Shown piece after piece: positions 17,153-25,539 of a stretch of 64,000 bases of DNA. The stretch is from JBHJGP01 sp050331695. Its GTDB lineage: Bacteria > Pseudomonadota > Alphaproteobacteria > Geminicoccales > Geminicoccaceae. Position 1 is the first letter of the stretch; every line of letters begins with the position of its first letter. The stretch lies in contig JBHJGP010000001.1 in the NCBI GenBank assembly GCA_050331695.1, forward strand, positions 62,001 to 126,000. The letters run 5' to 3'. The notes below the pieces were generated by a model that made no database searches, had not been told where the DNA came from, and worked only from the letters and a program-made list of their open reading frames with translations. Both the position numbers and the translations under genes were made by a program.

Positions 17153-18544
17153 TCAGACGAGTAGACGGGCGTCGAAACCGGGGGCGCCGTAGGTTAGTTG
17201 GGTCGGCTTATCGTTGAGCCGGGTCTCCAGGTGAACCGGTCTGTTCCAGATCCCATGCAAATGGCTCAACGTCTTTTCGGCGTAGCTGAGCTCCAGATCC
17301 CGGCCGTCATGGTCGTGTACCAGGTATAGCTCCCTCTTTGCGTCGTAGTCGGCGTCGGTGATCTTGATCGACGGGTTCGATTGAGCGCCGACCTGGCGAA
17401 TAAGCTTGTCCTTAACGGTCCGCCAATGTTCCTCATCCGAGACCTCGCTGACCACGAGTTTGTCTCCCTTCGGCATATAGGCGAACAGATCAAGTTCGCG
17501 CATGGTCTTCTCATCGAGAAAACGCCTCAGAAAGGCCGTGTCGCGATCGGTCTCTCGGACCGCGAACAGCATCTCCTCGCTGTCGGTTTCCGTCTCCTCT
17601 TCGATCTTGGTCCAGAGTACGAAACCCAGATGATAGGGATTGATGCTCCCGGGATGGGGCGTCACCACCTGATTGTGACGGACCAGGAACTCGAGATGGA
17701 GTTCATGGGGGAGATCGAGACTGTTCATGATCTTGTGGTGCCAATAGCTGGCCCACCCCTCGTTCATGATCTTGGTTTCGATCTGCGGCACGAAGTAGCG
17801 GGTTTCGGCATCAACGATGTCGAGTACATCGCGTTGCCATTCGGAGAAGTCGGGATGGTGGTCTCGAAGGAACGCCAAGATATCCGCGACTGGCTCGGGC
17901 GGCATCTTCGTCGGCCCATCGTCGACCGGTTGCGGACGGGCGTGGATCGAGGCGAAGGGATCTTCCGGCTGGCGGCGGGCGTCCAGAACCCGCTCTCGTT
18001 GTTCGTCGATGGAGAGGCTTCGAACCGCGGCGTTCGGACTAATGCAGAAGGCCAGGGCGTGAGCCGCGTCGAGCAGATTTTCGACCGCCTCTTCACCGAT
18101 CGACGGGTCCTCGGCATAGCGACGGACCCGGTCGGCCCGGGCCTTGAAGGCGCCAATGGTTTCGGCCGCGTCGGTGGCACTGGTAAAGGTGAAATTGTTC
18201 TTGAAGAAATCATTGTGGCCGTAGACGTGGGCGATGGTCAAAACCTGCAGGCAGAGTGAATTGTCGGCCATCAGATAGGCGAGACAGGGGTTCGAGTTGA
18301 TCACGAGCTCATAGGGGAGGCCGGATACGCCATAGTCGTAGAGCGTCTTGGTCTTCTCGTAAGCCTTGCCGTAGCTCCAATGGGGATAGTGAGCCGGCAT
18401 GCCGTGATAGGCCATGTAGCCGAGCATCTCGTGGTGATCGCAAATTTCGAATTCCTGCGGAAAACAATCCAGACGAAATTCCTGGACCCGTTCCCGGATC
18501 GCGGCATCCCAATAGCGCAGGTCGTCCAGGTTCCAAGAGCTCAA
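17153..18544 (-). CDS. SpoVR family protein
   Basis: SpoVR/YcgB-family protein of 463 aa, close to the usual length. Recognised by DCFPQEFEICDHHEML, YHGMPAHYPHWSYGKAYE, GLPYELVINSNPCLAYLM and the HVYGHNDFFKNN segment. The TTG at 18544 overlaps the yeaH stop (TTGA) and has a GAGG ribosome site 7-8 bases upstream, so it is preferred over an ATG at 18598 that would overlap yeaH by 58 bases. Third gene of the conserved prkA-yeaH-spoVR unit linked to starvation and stress; the biochemical role of the family is not established. Confidence 0.92.
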   Translation of the reverse strand: MSSWNLDDLRYWDAAIRERVQEFRLDCFPQEFEICDHHEMLGYMAYHGMPAHYPHWSYGKAYEKTKTLYDYGVSGLPYELVINSNPCLAYLMADNSLCLQVLTIAHVYGHNDFFKNNFTFTSATDAAETIGAFKARADRVRRYAEDPSIGEEAVENLLDAAHALAFCISPNAAVRSLSIDEQRERVLDARRQPEDPFASIHARPQPVDDGPTKMPPEPVADILAFLRDHHPDFSEWQRDVLDIVDAETRYFVPQIETKIMNEGWASYWHHKIMNSLDLPHELHLEFLVRHNQVVTPHPGSINPYHLGFVLWTKIEEETETDSEEMLFAVRETDRDTAFLRRFLDEKTMRELDLFAYMPKGDKLVVSEVSDEEHWRTVKDKLIRQVGAQSNPSIKITDADYDAKRELYLVHDHDGRDLELSYAEKTLSHLHGIWNRPVHLETRLNDKPTQLTYGAPGFDARLLV

Positions 18545-19776
18545 GAATTCGCCTCGACGTTTTTGTCCCGCGCCAGAAACGCCCGGAAACTGGGCCAAAT
18601 ATCCTCTTTGCCCTCGATCAGGACCGACTGGTAGTTGGGCGCGTCGAGCTGACGGAAAAGATCCAGCATGGAACTCTCATAGAAATGGGACCCCATCGGC
18701 TTGATCTCGCCATAGCCGAACAAATTGCAATGCTCACAGAGACCCATGGCCGCCTTGAGGGCGGCCGAATTGTCACTGTCGAAATTGTCACCGTCTGAGC
18801 AGTGAAACGCGTACACGTTCCAATGATCCGGGTGATAGCGGTCCTGGATGATCTCCAACGCTTTGGTGTAGCCGGAGGAAATCAGGGTGCCGCCGCTTTC
18901 CGCTTTGTGGAAAAACTCCTCCTCCGTGACTTCCCTTGCCCGGGTGTGGTGGGCGACGAAGGCCAATTCGACGCGCTCGTAACGGGTGCAGACGAATTGA
19001 TAGAGGAGGAAGAAGAAGCTTCGGGCGAGATACTTCTTCAATGCATCCATCGAGCCGGAGGTGTCCATGATGCAGATGACGACGGCGTTCGATTCTTCCC
19101 GCGGCTGATCGACCAGGCGTCGGAAAGTCAGATCGTCGTGGACGAAGGGGAACCGGTTTTCGTCCTGCTGATCGACGATTGCCTCCGGCTCGTCTGGAGT
19201 GATTGGCTCGGGGCCCAGGTCTTGATCACCGGACCAGCCGTCCCGCGCCACCTTTCGTTTGAGCCGGGCGCGGGCGGTCTTGCGTTTGTCGAGATGGACG
19301 CGCGGACCGCTCCGGCGGTGTCCCCGCCGTTTCGAGGTCCGCTCGGACATCACCTGCTTGAGGATCTTTCGCTCCATGTCCGGGAGTTCCAAATCCTCGA
19401 ACATGATGTCGACCAGCTCGTCGAGCGTGATGTCGGTCTCGTAATAGTCGACACCCGGCTGGTCACCGGCTTTGCCGGGCTGGCCCTCACCGTCTTTACG
19501 CTCGCCGACGACCTGGCCGGGTTTGGTCTCGCCGTCCCCGGTACCGACACCGCCCTGATTGTCGCCGAAGACGAAACGATACTCCTTCACCCCCCTGATC
19601 GGGACCTTGACCACCTTGTCGGCATGGCGGCCGATGATGCTTTCATCAGCGATGATGTCCGCGATATTCTCGCGAATGGCGCGTTTCAGTTTTGCGCGAT
19701 GACGCTGGCGATCACGCGCGCTTCGATCGGAACGCAAGCCTTCGCCAGCGTTCTGGGGGCGAAAAACTGTCTCCAT
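18541..19776 (-). CDS. YeaH/YhbH family protein (DUF444, von Willebrand A-like)
   Basis: 411-aa member of the YeaH/YhbH family. The basic N-terminus (RSARDRQRHRAKLKRAIREN) is typical, the middle is highly charged, and the second half has a VWA-like fold with a MIDAS-type start (MDTSGSMD, near residue 242) and later CSDGDNFDSDNS. It is the partner of the PrkA kinase in a widely conserved operon. The ATG at 19776 has no adjacent ribosome site; a small hairpin separates it from an upstream GGAAGGA. A GTG at 19809 that overlaps prkA is the alternative start. Confidence 0.9.
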   Translation of the reverse strand: METVFRPQNAGEGLRSDRSARDRQRHRAKLKRAIRENIADIIADESIIGRHADKVVKVPIRGVKEYRFVFGDNQGGVGTGDGETKPGQVVGERKDGEGQPGKAGDQPGVDYYETDITLDELVDIMFEDLELPDMERKILKQVMSERTSKRRGHRRSGPRVHLDKRKTARARLKRKVARDGWSGDQDLGPEPITPDEPEAIVDQQDENRFPFVHDDLTFRRLVDQPREESNAVVICIMDTSGSMDALKKYLARSFFFLLYQFVCTRYERVELAFVAHHTRAREVTEEEFFHKAESGGTLISSGYTKALEIIQDRYHPDHWNVYAFHCSDGDNFDSDNSAALKAAMGLCEHCNLFGYGEIKPMGSHFYESSMLDLFRQLDAPNYQSVLIEGKEDIWPSFRAFLARDKNVEANS

Positions 19777-19792
19777 CACAAAAGATTTTGTG
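19777..19792 (-). promoter_or_regulatory. Hairpin between ribosome-binding site and yeaH start
   Basis: A 16-base perfect palindrome (CACAAAATCTTTTGTG on the minus strand) directly abuts the ATG of yeaH. The nearest good Shine-Dalgarno, GGAAGGA at 19801-19807, is 24 bases from the ATG, but only 8 bases away if the 16-base hairpin is looped out. This may be a structured spacer that sets yeaH translation; whether the hairpin forms (about 6 A/U-rich pairs) is uncertain. Confidence 0.4.
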
Positions 19793-19796
19793 CGGA

Positions 19797-21731
19797 TCAG
19801 TCCTTCCACAAGTGGTATGCAGCATATTTGAGAATCGTGTCGAGGGAATCCTCGGAGTATCCCTGCTCAAGCATCGTCGCTGCCATCCGATCGTATCGTT
19901 CCCGCTGTTCCGCGTCTCTCGTCCGCGCCTGGGTGATGATTCGAGAGATATCCCGCACCGAACTCATGAGCTTGCGTTCAATCGCTTCCTTCAGCGGCTC
20001 GTAAGCCTGGTAGGATATGGTTTCGCCCTGACGCGTGGCCCGCCACAGATAGGCGATCACCTCCTGGCGAAACCCTTCGGCCGAGGGGCCGATGATCGCG
20101 ATCTGCTCTTCGATCGATTTGAGGAAGGCTTCGTCGGGCTGTAGTTCTTCGCCCGTGTTGTCGTCCTTCACCTTGCCCTTGGTGACGAACGCCTCGGCAT
20201 TGTCGAGATAGTTCTGGAAAAGGGTTTCCGCCTGCTCCTTGAACGAGAAGACGAAAGCCTTGGTGATGTCTTTCTCGAGGAGTTCGAGATAGGCCTTGTG
20301 CAGGGTGTCCTGCAGAAACTCCAGATATTGCTTTTTGACATCGTCGGCGAAGTCCGCCTCGCGAACCATGCTGATCATCGCTTCGCGGACGCTGAGCGGA
20401 TGAATCGATGTCGGGTTTTGGCTGAGCGCCGTGTCCAGCGCTTTCATGATGAACCGGGTCGAGATCCCGAACAGGCCTTCGCGCTTGGTGTCTTCACGCA
20501 ACTCGCGGACCGAAATCTTCTTGGTCCGGCCTTTCTCCACGATCTCCTCGCCATTGTAGAGGCGAAGCTTGGTGAGAAGGTCGCATTTGGGCGTCGGCTC
20601 GAGGCGGGTGAGGATCGCGAACATCGACGCGACCTCCAGGGTGTGCGGTGCGATCTGCGCCTCGAAGCTCGAGCGGTCGATGAACTTCTTGTAGATCTTG
20701 ATCTCTTCGGAAAGCCGCAGGTTGTAGGGCACCTTAACGGCGACGATCCGGTCGAGAATGGCTTCGTTCGTGTGATCGGCCTTGAACTTCTGCCACTCGG
20801 CCTCGTTGGAGTGGGCGACGATGCAGGTGTCGACATAGACCGTTCCATGACGGCCCGGCGCCGGGATCATCTTTTCTTGGGTGGCGGTGATCATGGTGTG
20901 GAGATATTCGGTGTCGTTCTTGAACACCTCGATGAACTCCACCAAACCGCGATTGCCGACGTTAAACGCACCGTTCAGTTCAAGGATCCGGGGATCACCT
21001 TCGGAGAAACGGTCCAGCTTCGAGATGTCTTCGGAGCCGATCAGGACCGAGGTGTCCTGATTGTTCGGGTCGACCGGCGGCACGACACCGACCCCGCGTC
21101 GGCCGCGGATCGAGAAGCTCATCGTCTTGACCGGCATATCCTCATACTTGCCGTCGAAGTCGTTGAGCAGGCGCCAGCGGGTCACCGGGCAGATGTCTCC
21201 GGTGATCTTGATGCCGAGCGCCTCTTCGAAGGCCGGTCTGAGGTGGCGGGGGATCAAGGTCAGGGGATCGCCGTACATCGGACAACCCTCGATCACATAG
21301 ATCGGCGACAGATCCTCGAGACCCCGCTTCAGCGCTTCGACGAGCGAGCTCTTGCCGGAGCCGACCGGCCCCATGAGGTACAACACCTGCCGGCTTTCCT
21401 CGCCACCCATGGCTGCCGCATGAAAATAGCGGACGATTTGCTCCAGGGTGCGCTCCATGCCGAAGAACTCGCCCTCGAAGAACGCGTAGCGCTTCGGCAG
21501 CTTGTCGCCGAACAAGCGCTTCAAACGGGGATCGTCGTCGTCCTGTTCAGCGTTGACACCAGGTGTCACCAACATCTCGTACAGCCGGCGATGGGAATGC
21601 CATGCCAATGAAGGATCGGCCTTAACCAGCTCCAGATATTCGAGGAACGTCCCCTGCCACTGGTGCTTCTTGCGTTCCGCCCGATCCTTAGCGATCAGTG
21701 CGGCGAAATCGGCGGTCTGACTACCCGTCAT
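19797..21731 (-). CDS. prkA: PrkA-type serine protein kinase (AAA+ / YeaG family)
   Basis: 644-aa cytoplasmic kinase of the PrkA/YeaG family. The AAA-like P-loop GPVGSGKSSLVEALKRGL is near residue 105, followed by YVIEGCPMYGDPLTLIP and the long conserved PrkA core (EFIEVFKND, HSNEAEWQKFK, and a C-terminal kinase-like domain). The ATG at 21731 has an AGGGG ribosome site 8 bases upstream; an upstream in-frame GTG at 21740 is less likely. First gene of prkA-yeaH-spoVR. Known members act in stationary-phase and nitrogen-starvation responses. Confidence 0.95.
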   Translation of the reverse strand: MTGSQTADFAALIAKDRAERKKHQWQGTFLEYLELVKADPSLAWHSHRRLYEMLVTPGVNAEQDDDDPRLKRLFGDKLPKRYAFFEGEFFGMERTLEQIVRYFHAAAMGGEESRQVLYLMGPVGSGKSSLVEALKRGLEDLSPIYVIEGCPMYGDPLTLIPRHLRPAFEEALGIKITGDICPVTRWRLLNDFDGKYEDMPVKTMSFSIRGRRGVGVVPPVDPNNQDTSVLIGSEDISKLDRFSEGDPRILELNGAFNVGNRGLVEFIEVFKNDTEYLHTMITATQEKMIPAPGRHGTVYVDTCIVAHSNEAEWQKFKADHTNEAILDRIVAVKVPYNLRLSEEIKIYKKFIDRSSFEAQIAPHTLEVASMFAILTRLEPTPKCDLLTKLRLYNGEEIVEKGRTKKISVRELREDTKREGLFGISTRFIMKALDTALSQNPTSIHPLSVREAMISMVREADFADDVKKQYLEFLQDTLHKAYLELLEKDITKAFVFSFKEQAETLFQNYLDNAEAFVTKGKVKDDNTGEELQPDEAFLKSIEEQIAIIGPSAEGFRQEVIAYLWRATRQGETISYQAYEPLKEAIERKLMSSVRDISRIITQARTRDAEQRERYDRMAATMLEQGYSEDSLDTILKYAAYHLWKD

Positions 21732-22299
21732 GCAAGTCACCCCTGGTTCGAACTCCGACGAACGCTTCCCCCGAGATGCCGCCCCCTTCCTTTATCGCTT
21801 GGCCCCATCTTACACGCAGTGGGGTGGCAGGCAAAGAAGCGCGTGATGCAAAAAGTTGAAGTGCCGACGAATAAGATCGACCGACACGCGAAATGCCGGA
21901 GCTCTTTTTCGATCCATCGGTTGTTTTGGCAATCGTTGACGCGGCGCCGAACCTGGCGACAATCCAAAGCTCAATCTCGAGGGAACGCCCGCCTCATTTA
22001 ACCTCTAAAGGCTTGAGATCAGGCGTCTCTAAGCAAGCGCACTTTGCCGCACGGGCTTATATCACACCGTTTCGCGGCGATCGGTTTCTGCGCCATGTGG
22101 TGCCGATGTCGCGCCGGCCCCGGGCAATGGTCCTATCTTTTCATATTGTGATCGGACGGCAGTGAAATGACGGCAACAAGTTACGCTGGCGACGGGCCGT
22201 GTCATGGTGCCAGAGCCTTCGAGGGGGCGATCCCCCGAAAAGTTTTGCGGGTTCCCCTTCGCCGGCTTTTGATGCTCGGAACTCATCAAATCAATTGCA
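21732..22299. other. Intergenic region upstream of prkA
   Basis: About 570 bases without a convincing gene. The right side borders the terminator of the ABC importer and the left side must hold the prkA promoter. A small hairpin with GGGGG/CCCCC arms lies at 22223-22236. Short open frames here have no ribosome site, no recognisable motif and poor codon bias. I see no clear sigma-factor sequence. Confidence 0.6.
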
Positions 22300-22331
22300 A
22301 AAAAAAACGCCCCCGGCGGGAACCGGGGGCT
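22300..22331 (-). terminator. Rho-independent terminator of the sugar ABC operon
   Basis: On the minus strand an 8-bp perfect GC stem (GCCCCCGG / CCGGGGGC) with a 6-base loop is followed by G and nine T residues. It lies about 20 bases after the stop of the substrate-binding protein gene and is the clearest terminator in the window. Confidence 0.92.
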
Positions 22332-22351
22332 TTCGTCGTGGTCGGTTTGCC

Positions 22352-23356
22352 TCAGCCGCCGATGCAGGTGGCGGCATTGTCCGGCGTGCAGACGTCGAGC
22401 CCGGTATAGGTCGGATCTTCTGGGTTTTTGCCGTCATTGACGATGTCACGGAGCGCATACATCACCGTATAGCCCATCTCGAAGGGTCGCTGGCCCACCT
22501 GACCCAGCGACAAGCCTTCCTCCATCAGCTCCATTTGAACCGGCAAGGTATCGGCGACGACGAGCGCGAGTGAGCCGCTATCAATCCGATCCTTGTGGGG
22601 CTGGACAGCCGCGCGATAGGCGTCCGGCACGAATTGCGGGAAGCCGCCGGTGGGCAGGAAGGCGTCCAGATCGGATTCGCGAGCGAGAATATCTTCCAGC
22701 TGCTGATTGGCGCGCATGAAGTCATCGTCGGTGTAGAGCGGGCAGCCGTCGATCTCGGTCCAGCCGTTCTCGCCGGTAAGCCGGTTGCCTGGGGGCTCGT
22801 CGCTGGCCGCGCCGGCCAGGGTGTCGCGAATGCCCTGCATGCGCTCGTTGTGGTTGGCCGCCGCGGCACCACCGGACTGGATGCAGAGGCTGCCGCCGTC
22901 GGGCTTTAGCTCCATGGCACGCTGGGCCAGGTTGACGCCGATGTCGTAGTTCTTGGTGCCGATATAGGCGATGCGGAGATCCTTGTTCTCCTCCAGGAGG
23001 TCGCTGTCCCAGGTCAGAACCGGGATACCGGCGGCCTTTGCCTCGAGCAGAGGGGCGACCATGGCCGGCGCATTCGACGGCGCCACGGCGATGCCGGCGA
23101 CACCCCGGGCGACGAGGTCCGCCACCACCTGCACCTGCTCCTCGCCGCCGCCGTGCTCGCCGGGGCCGATATAGAGGCACTCGATGTCACCGAGTTCGGC
23201 TTCCGCCTTCTTGCAGCCGTCACGGGCCTGGTCGAAGAACGGATTGTTGGTGTTCTTCGGCACCAGGGCGAAGATCGGCTTGTCCTGCGCAAGGCTCTCG
23301 CCCGCGAGCGTCAGGACGGCGGCGCCGGCCAGTAATCCCATCAGTCGTTTCTTCAT
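22352..23356 (-). CDS. Sugar ABC transporter substrate-binding protein (RbsB/periplasmic binding protein type I fold)
   Basis: 334-aa periplasmic binding protein. A Sec signal peptide covers residues 1-23 (cleavage after SLAQ likely). The mature chain begins with the family motif IFALVPKNTNNPFFDQARDG (ribose-type proteins), followed by VARGVAGIAVAPSNAPAM, VLTWDSDL and YIGTKNYDIGVNLA. It is the last gene of a three-gene importer with a strong terminator behind it. A ribose/fructose/xylose-like monosaccharide is likely; the exact ligand is not determinable. Confidence 0.9.
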   Translation of the reverse strand: MKKRLMGLLAGAAVLTLAGESLAQDKPIFALVPKNTNNPFFDQARDGCKKAEAELGDIECLYIGPGEHGGGEEQVQVVADLVARGVAGIAVAPSNAPAMVAPLLEAKAAGIPVLTWDSDLLEENKDLRIAYIGTKNYDIGVNLAQRAMELKPDGGSLCIQSGGAAAANHNERMQGIRDTLAGAASDEPPGNRLTGENGWTEIDGCPLYTDDDFMRANQQLEDILARESDLDAFLPTGGFPQFVPDAYRAAVQPHKDRIDSGSLALVVADTLPVQMELMEEGLSLGQVGQRPFEMGYTVMYALRDIVNDGKNPEDPTYTGLDVCTPDNAATCIGG

Positions 23357-23408
23357 GGTCTGAGACCTCCCTTTTCACCTGATCGTTGGTGGGTTCGTTA
23401 GACACTCT

Positions 23409-24437
23409 CTAACCTCGGGTCCTCCCGCGCAACCGCTCCAGAAGCACCGCGAGTATGATGAACAGCCCGACGAACAGGTCGTACCAGTTGGCATCGACCC
23501 CGAACATGATCAGGCTGTTGCGTATCAAGAAGATCAGGGCGGCGCCGATGAAGGCACCATAGATGCTGCCCTTACCGCCCATCAGGTTGGCGCCGCCGAT
23601 GACCGTCGCGGCGATGACGTAAAGCTCGTAGGTCTTGCCCATGCCGTTGCTGGCAGAGCCGCCATAGCCCGCCGACAGAATGCCGGCGATGGCGGCGGTG
23701 AGGCCGGCCAGCATGTAGACCTGGATCTTGATCCGGTCGACCGGGATGCCGGTGAGGCGCGCCGCCTGCTCATTGCCGCCGATGGCGAACAGATATCGGC
23801 CCCAGGCCGTGGTCTTGAGCACGATCGCCATGATGATGGCGAGGATGATCAGAACCACGAACATGTTGGACAAGGGCAGTGTACCGCCGTCGATCCAGGG
23901 GATTTCCGTGCGGCCGCCGCCCAGCCATTTGAAGAAGTCGCCACCCTCGCCGAACTGGTAGATGACCCGGTTTTCCGAGGCGACGATGGCGAGCGAACGG
24001 GCGATCGACAGCATGCCCAGGGTGACGACGAAGGGCGGCAGTTTGACGTAGGCGATGAGCATGCCGTTGACGGAGCCGGCGGCGCCGCCCGCGATCAGGC
24101 CCGCGACCACCGCGACATACCAATCGAAGCCGCTTTCGAGGCACCGGGCGGCGACGATCGCCGAAAGCGCCATCACCGAGCCAACCGAAAGGTCGATGCC
24201 GCCGGTGATGATCACCGCGGTCATGCCCATGGCGATGATGCCGATCGCCGAGAAGTTGCGGGTGATGTTGTGAAAATTGTTCTTGGTGACGAAGCTGTCC
24301 GGTTGCTCAAGCGCCGTGGCGACGCAGATCAGCGCCACCGCGACCGTCACCCACAAGGCCTGATTGGCGAGCAGGGCCGTCAGCCAATTCTGTTCCCTGA
24401 TCTCGGTCACGTCCGAGATGGCTACGGAGCTGCTCAT
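23409..24437 (-). CDS. Sugar ABC transporter permease (RbsC-type)
   Basis: 342-aa polytopic inner-membrane permease. Hallmarks are MGMTAVIITGGIDLSVGSVMALSAI near residue 95, the small-residue-rich GLIAGGAAGSVNG segment near 135, the EAA-like AIGGNEQAARLTGIPVDRIK loop near 218, and the C-terminal VIGGANLMGGKGSIYGAFIGA stretch. It sits between the ATPase and binding-protein genes with spacings of 43 and 52 bases, as expected for one operon. Confidence 0.92.
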   Translation of the reverse strand: MSSSVAISDVTEIREQNWLTALLANQALWVTVAVALICVATALEQPDSFVTKNNFHNITRNFSAIGIIAMGMTAVIITGGIDLSVGSVMALSAIVAARCLESGFDWYVAVVAGLIAGGAAGSVNGMLIAYVKLPPFVVTLGMLSIARSLAIVASENRVIYQFGEGGDFFKWLGGGRTEIPWIDGGTLPLSNMFVVLIILAIIMAIVLKTTAWGRYLFAIGGNEQAARLTGIPVDRIKIQVYMLAGLTAAIAGILSAGYGGSASNGMGKTYELYVIAATVIGGANLMGGKGSIYGAFIGAALIFLIRNSLIMFGVDANWYDLFVGLFIILAVLLERLRGRTRG

Positions 24438-24480
24438 GGCCGGTCTTCCGCGTTTGGGCTTTTTCGTTTCACCGTCATCA

Positions 24481-25221
24481 TCAAGCCGATGCGATGGCGC
24501 CGGTGATCAGGCCCGTGACTTCCTCGGGCGTGGTGTCCTCGATCTGCTTCTCAGCGACCTTGATGCCGCGTCGCAGCACAGCGACGTGATCGCAGCCCGC
24601 GAATACGTCCGGCATGCGGTGACTGATGAGGATGATGGCGATCCCTTGGTCGCGGAGGCGCTTGATGAGATCGAGGACCTCCGCCACCTGGCGCACCGAG
24701 ATCGCCGCGGTCGGCTCATCCATCAACACGATTTTGGGATCGGACAGCCGGGTCCGAGCGATGGCCACCGCCTGGCGTTGGCCACCGGACATTTGCTTCA
24801 CCAGGTCACGGGGACGGGGCTCGGACTTGAGCTCCTCAAACAGTTCGGCGGCCTTGGTGATCATGGCGTTGAAGTCGAGGAATCTGAGCGGGCCGTAAGC
24901 TGTCTTCAGCTCGCGGCCCAAGAAAATATTAGCCGAGGCAGAGAGATTGTCGCAGAGGGCCAGGTCTTGGTAGACGACCTCGATACCGGCATTGCGGGCA
25001 TCGACCGGCTTGTCGAACGTCACGTGATCTCCGCCGATACGGATCTCGCCCTTCGAAGGCGGGAAGTTGCCAGCGATCACCTTGACGAGCGTCGATTTGC
25101 CGGCGCCATTGTCACCCATCAGACCCAGGACTTCGCCCGGCTCCAGGGTCAGATCAACGCCTTTCAGCGCTTCGATCGCGCCGAAATGCTTGGCGATGCC
25201 GTTGAGCTGGAGCAGCGCCAC
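24481..25221 (-). CDS. Sugar ABC transporter ATP-binding protein (single-domain RbsA-type)
   Basis: 246-aa cytoplasmic ATPase. Walker A is GDNGAGKST near residue 37, the signature MSGGQRQAVAIART near 144, and Walker B IVLMDEPTAAIS near 164, followed by an H-loop ISHRMPD. It has one ATPase domain, unlike the double-domain RbsA/XylG, which matches the FrcA-like branch of monosaccharide importers. First gene of the operon, divergent from the GGDEF gene. Confidence 0.92.
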   Translation of the reverse strand: MALLQLNGIAKHFGAIEALKGVDLTLEPGEVLGLMGDNGAGKSTLVKVIAGNFPPSKGEIRIGGDHVTFDKPVDARNAGIEVVYQDLALCDNLSASANIFLGRELKTAYGPLRFLDFNAMITKAAELFEELKSEPRPRDLVKQMSGGQRQAVAIARTRLSDPKIVLMDEPTAAISVRQVAEVLDLIKRLRDQGIAIILISHRMPDVFAGCDHVAVLRRGIKVAEKQIEDTTPEEVTGLITGAIASA

Positions 25222-25539
25222 AATAACCTCCCTGCGTTCGATCGCTGTCCATGACCGAACAGGTTTTTACGGATTTCCGCTTCACCCCGCCCCTGCCCAT
25301 CGAGCAGGCACACCTCGACGGGTGCAGCACACCTTTACCAAGGGACTAGGCAAGAGTTCGGTCGAAGGCAAGGTCCGTCGGACGCGAGGCGATGCCGGGT
25401 GCGCGAGCACGGCCAATTCGACGACATTTTACGAAAAGTTTCGCCTGATACGCGATTTTTTTGCTTTCCAGTGGAATATGGTGCCCATTTAGTCGTCGTT
25501 AGGGTATATTCGGGCTTAGATGGGTGGATAGATAGTGTG
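25222..25539. other. Divergent promoter region between ABC ATPase and GGDEF genes
   Basis: About 320 bases with no supported gene. An open frame in the GGDEF frame extends upstream to 25399, but the extra 47 residues show no domain. This stretch more probably holds the two divergent promoters. The part from 25430 to 25540 is visibly richer in A/T than its surroundings, as expected for a promoter. Confidence 0.55.

Noticed and set aside
21893..22165. 90-codon open frame upstream of prkA
   Set aside because: No ribosome site, no recognisable motif and an odd amino-acid composition; more likely promoter or leader sequence.
22223..22236. Second hairpin (GGGGG/CCCCC) upstream of prkA as a terminator
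   Set aside because: No T tract on either strand, and the strong terminator of the ABC operon lies about 65 bases away.
25399..25539. Longer N-terminus for the GGDEF protein
   Set aside because: The extra 47 residues show no domain and are encoded by A/T-richer DNA that looks like a promoter; the ATG at 25540 is more plausible.
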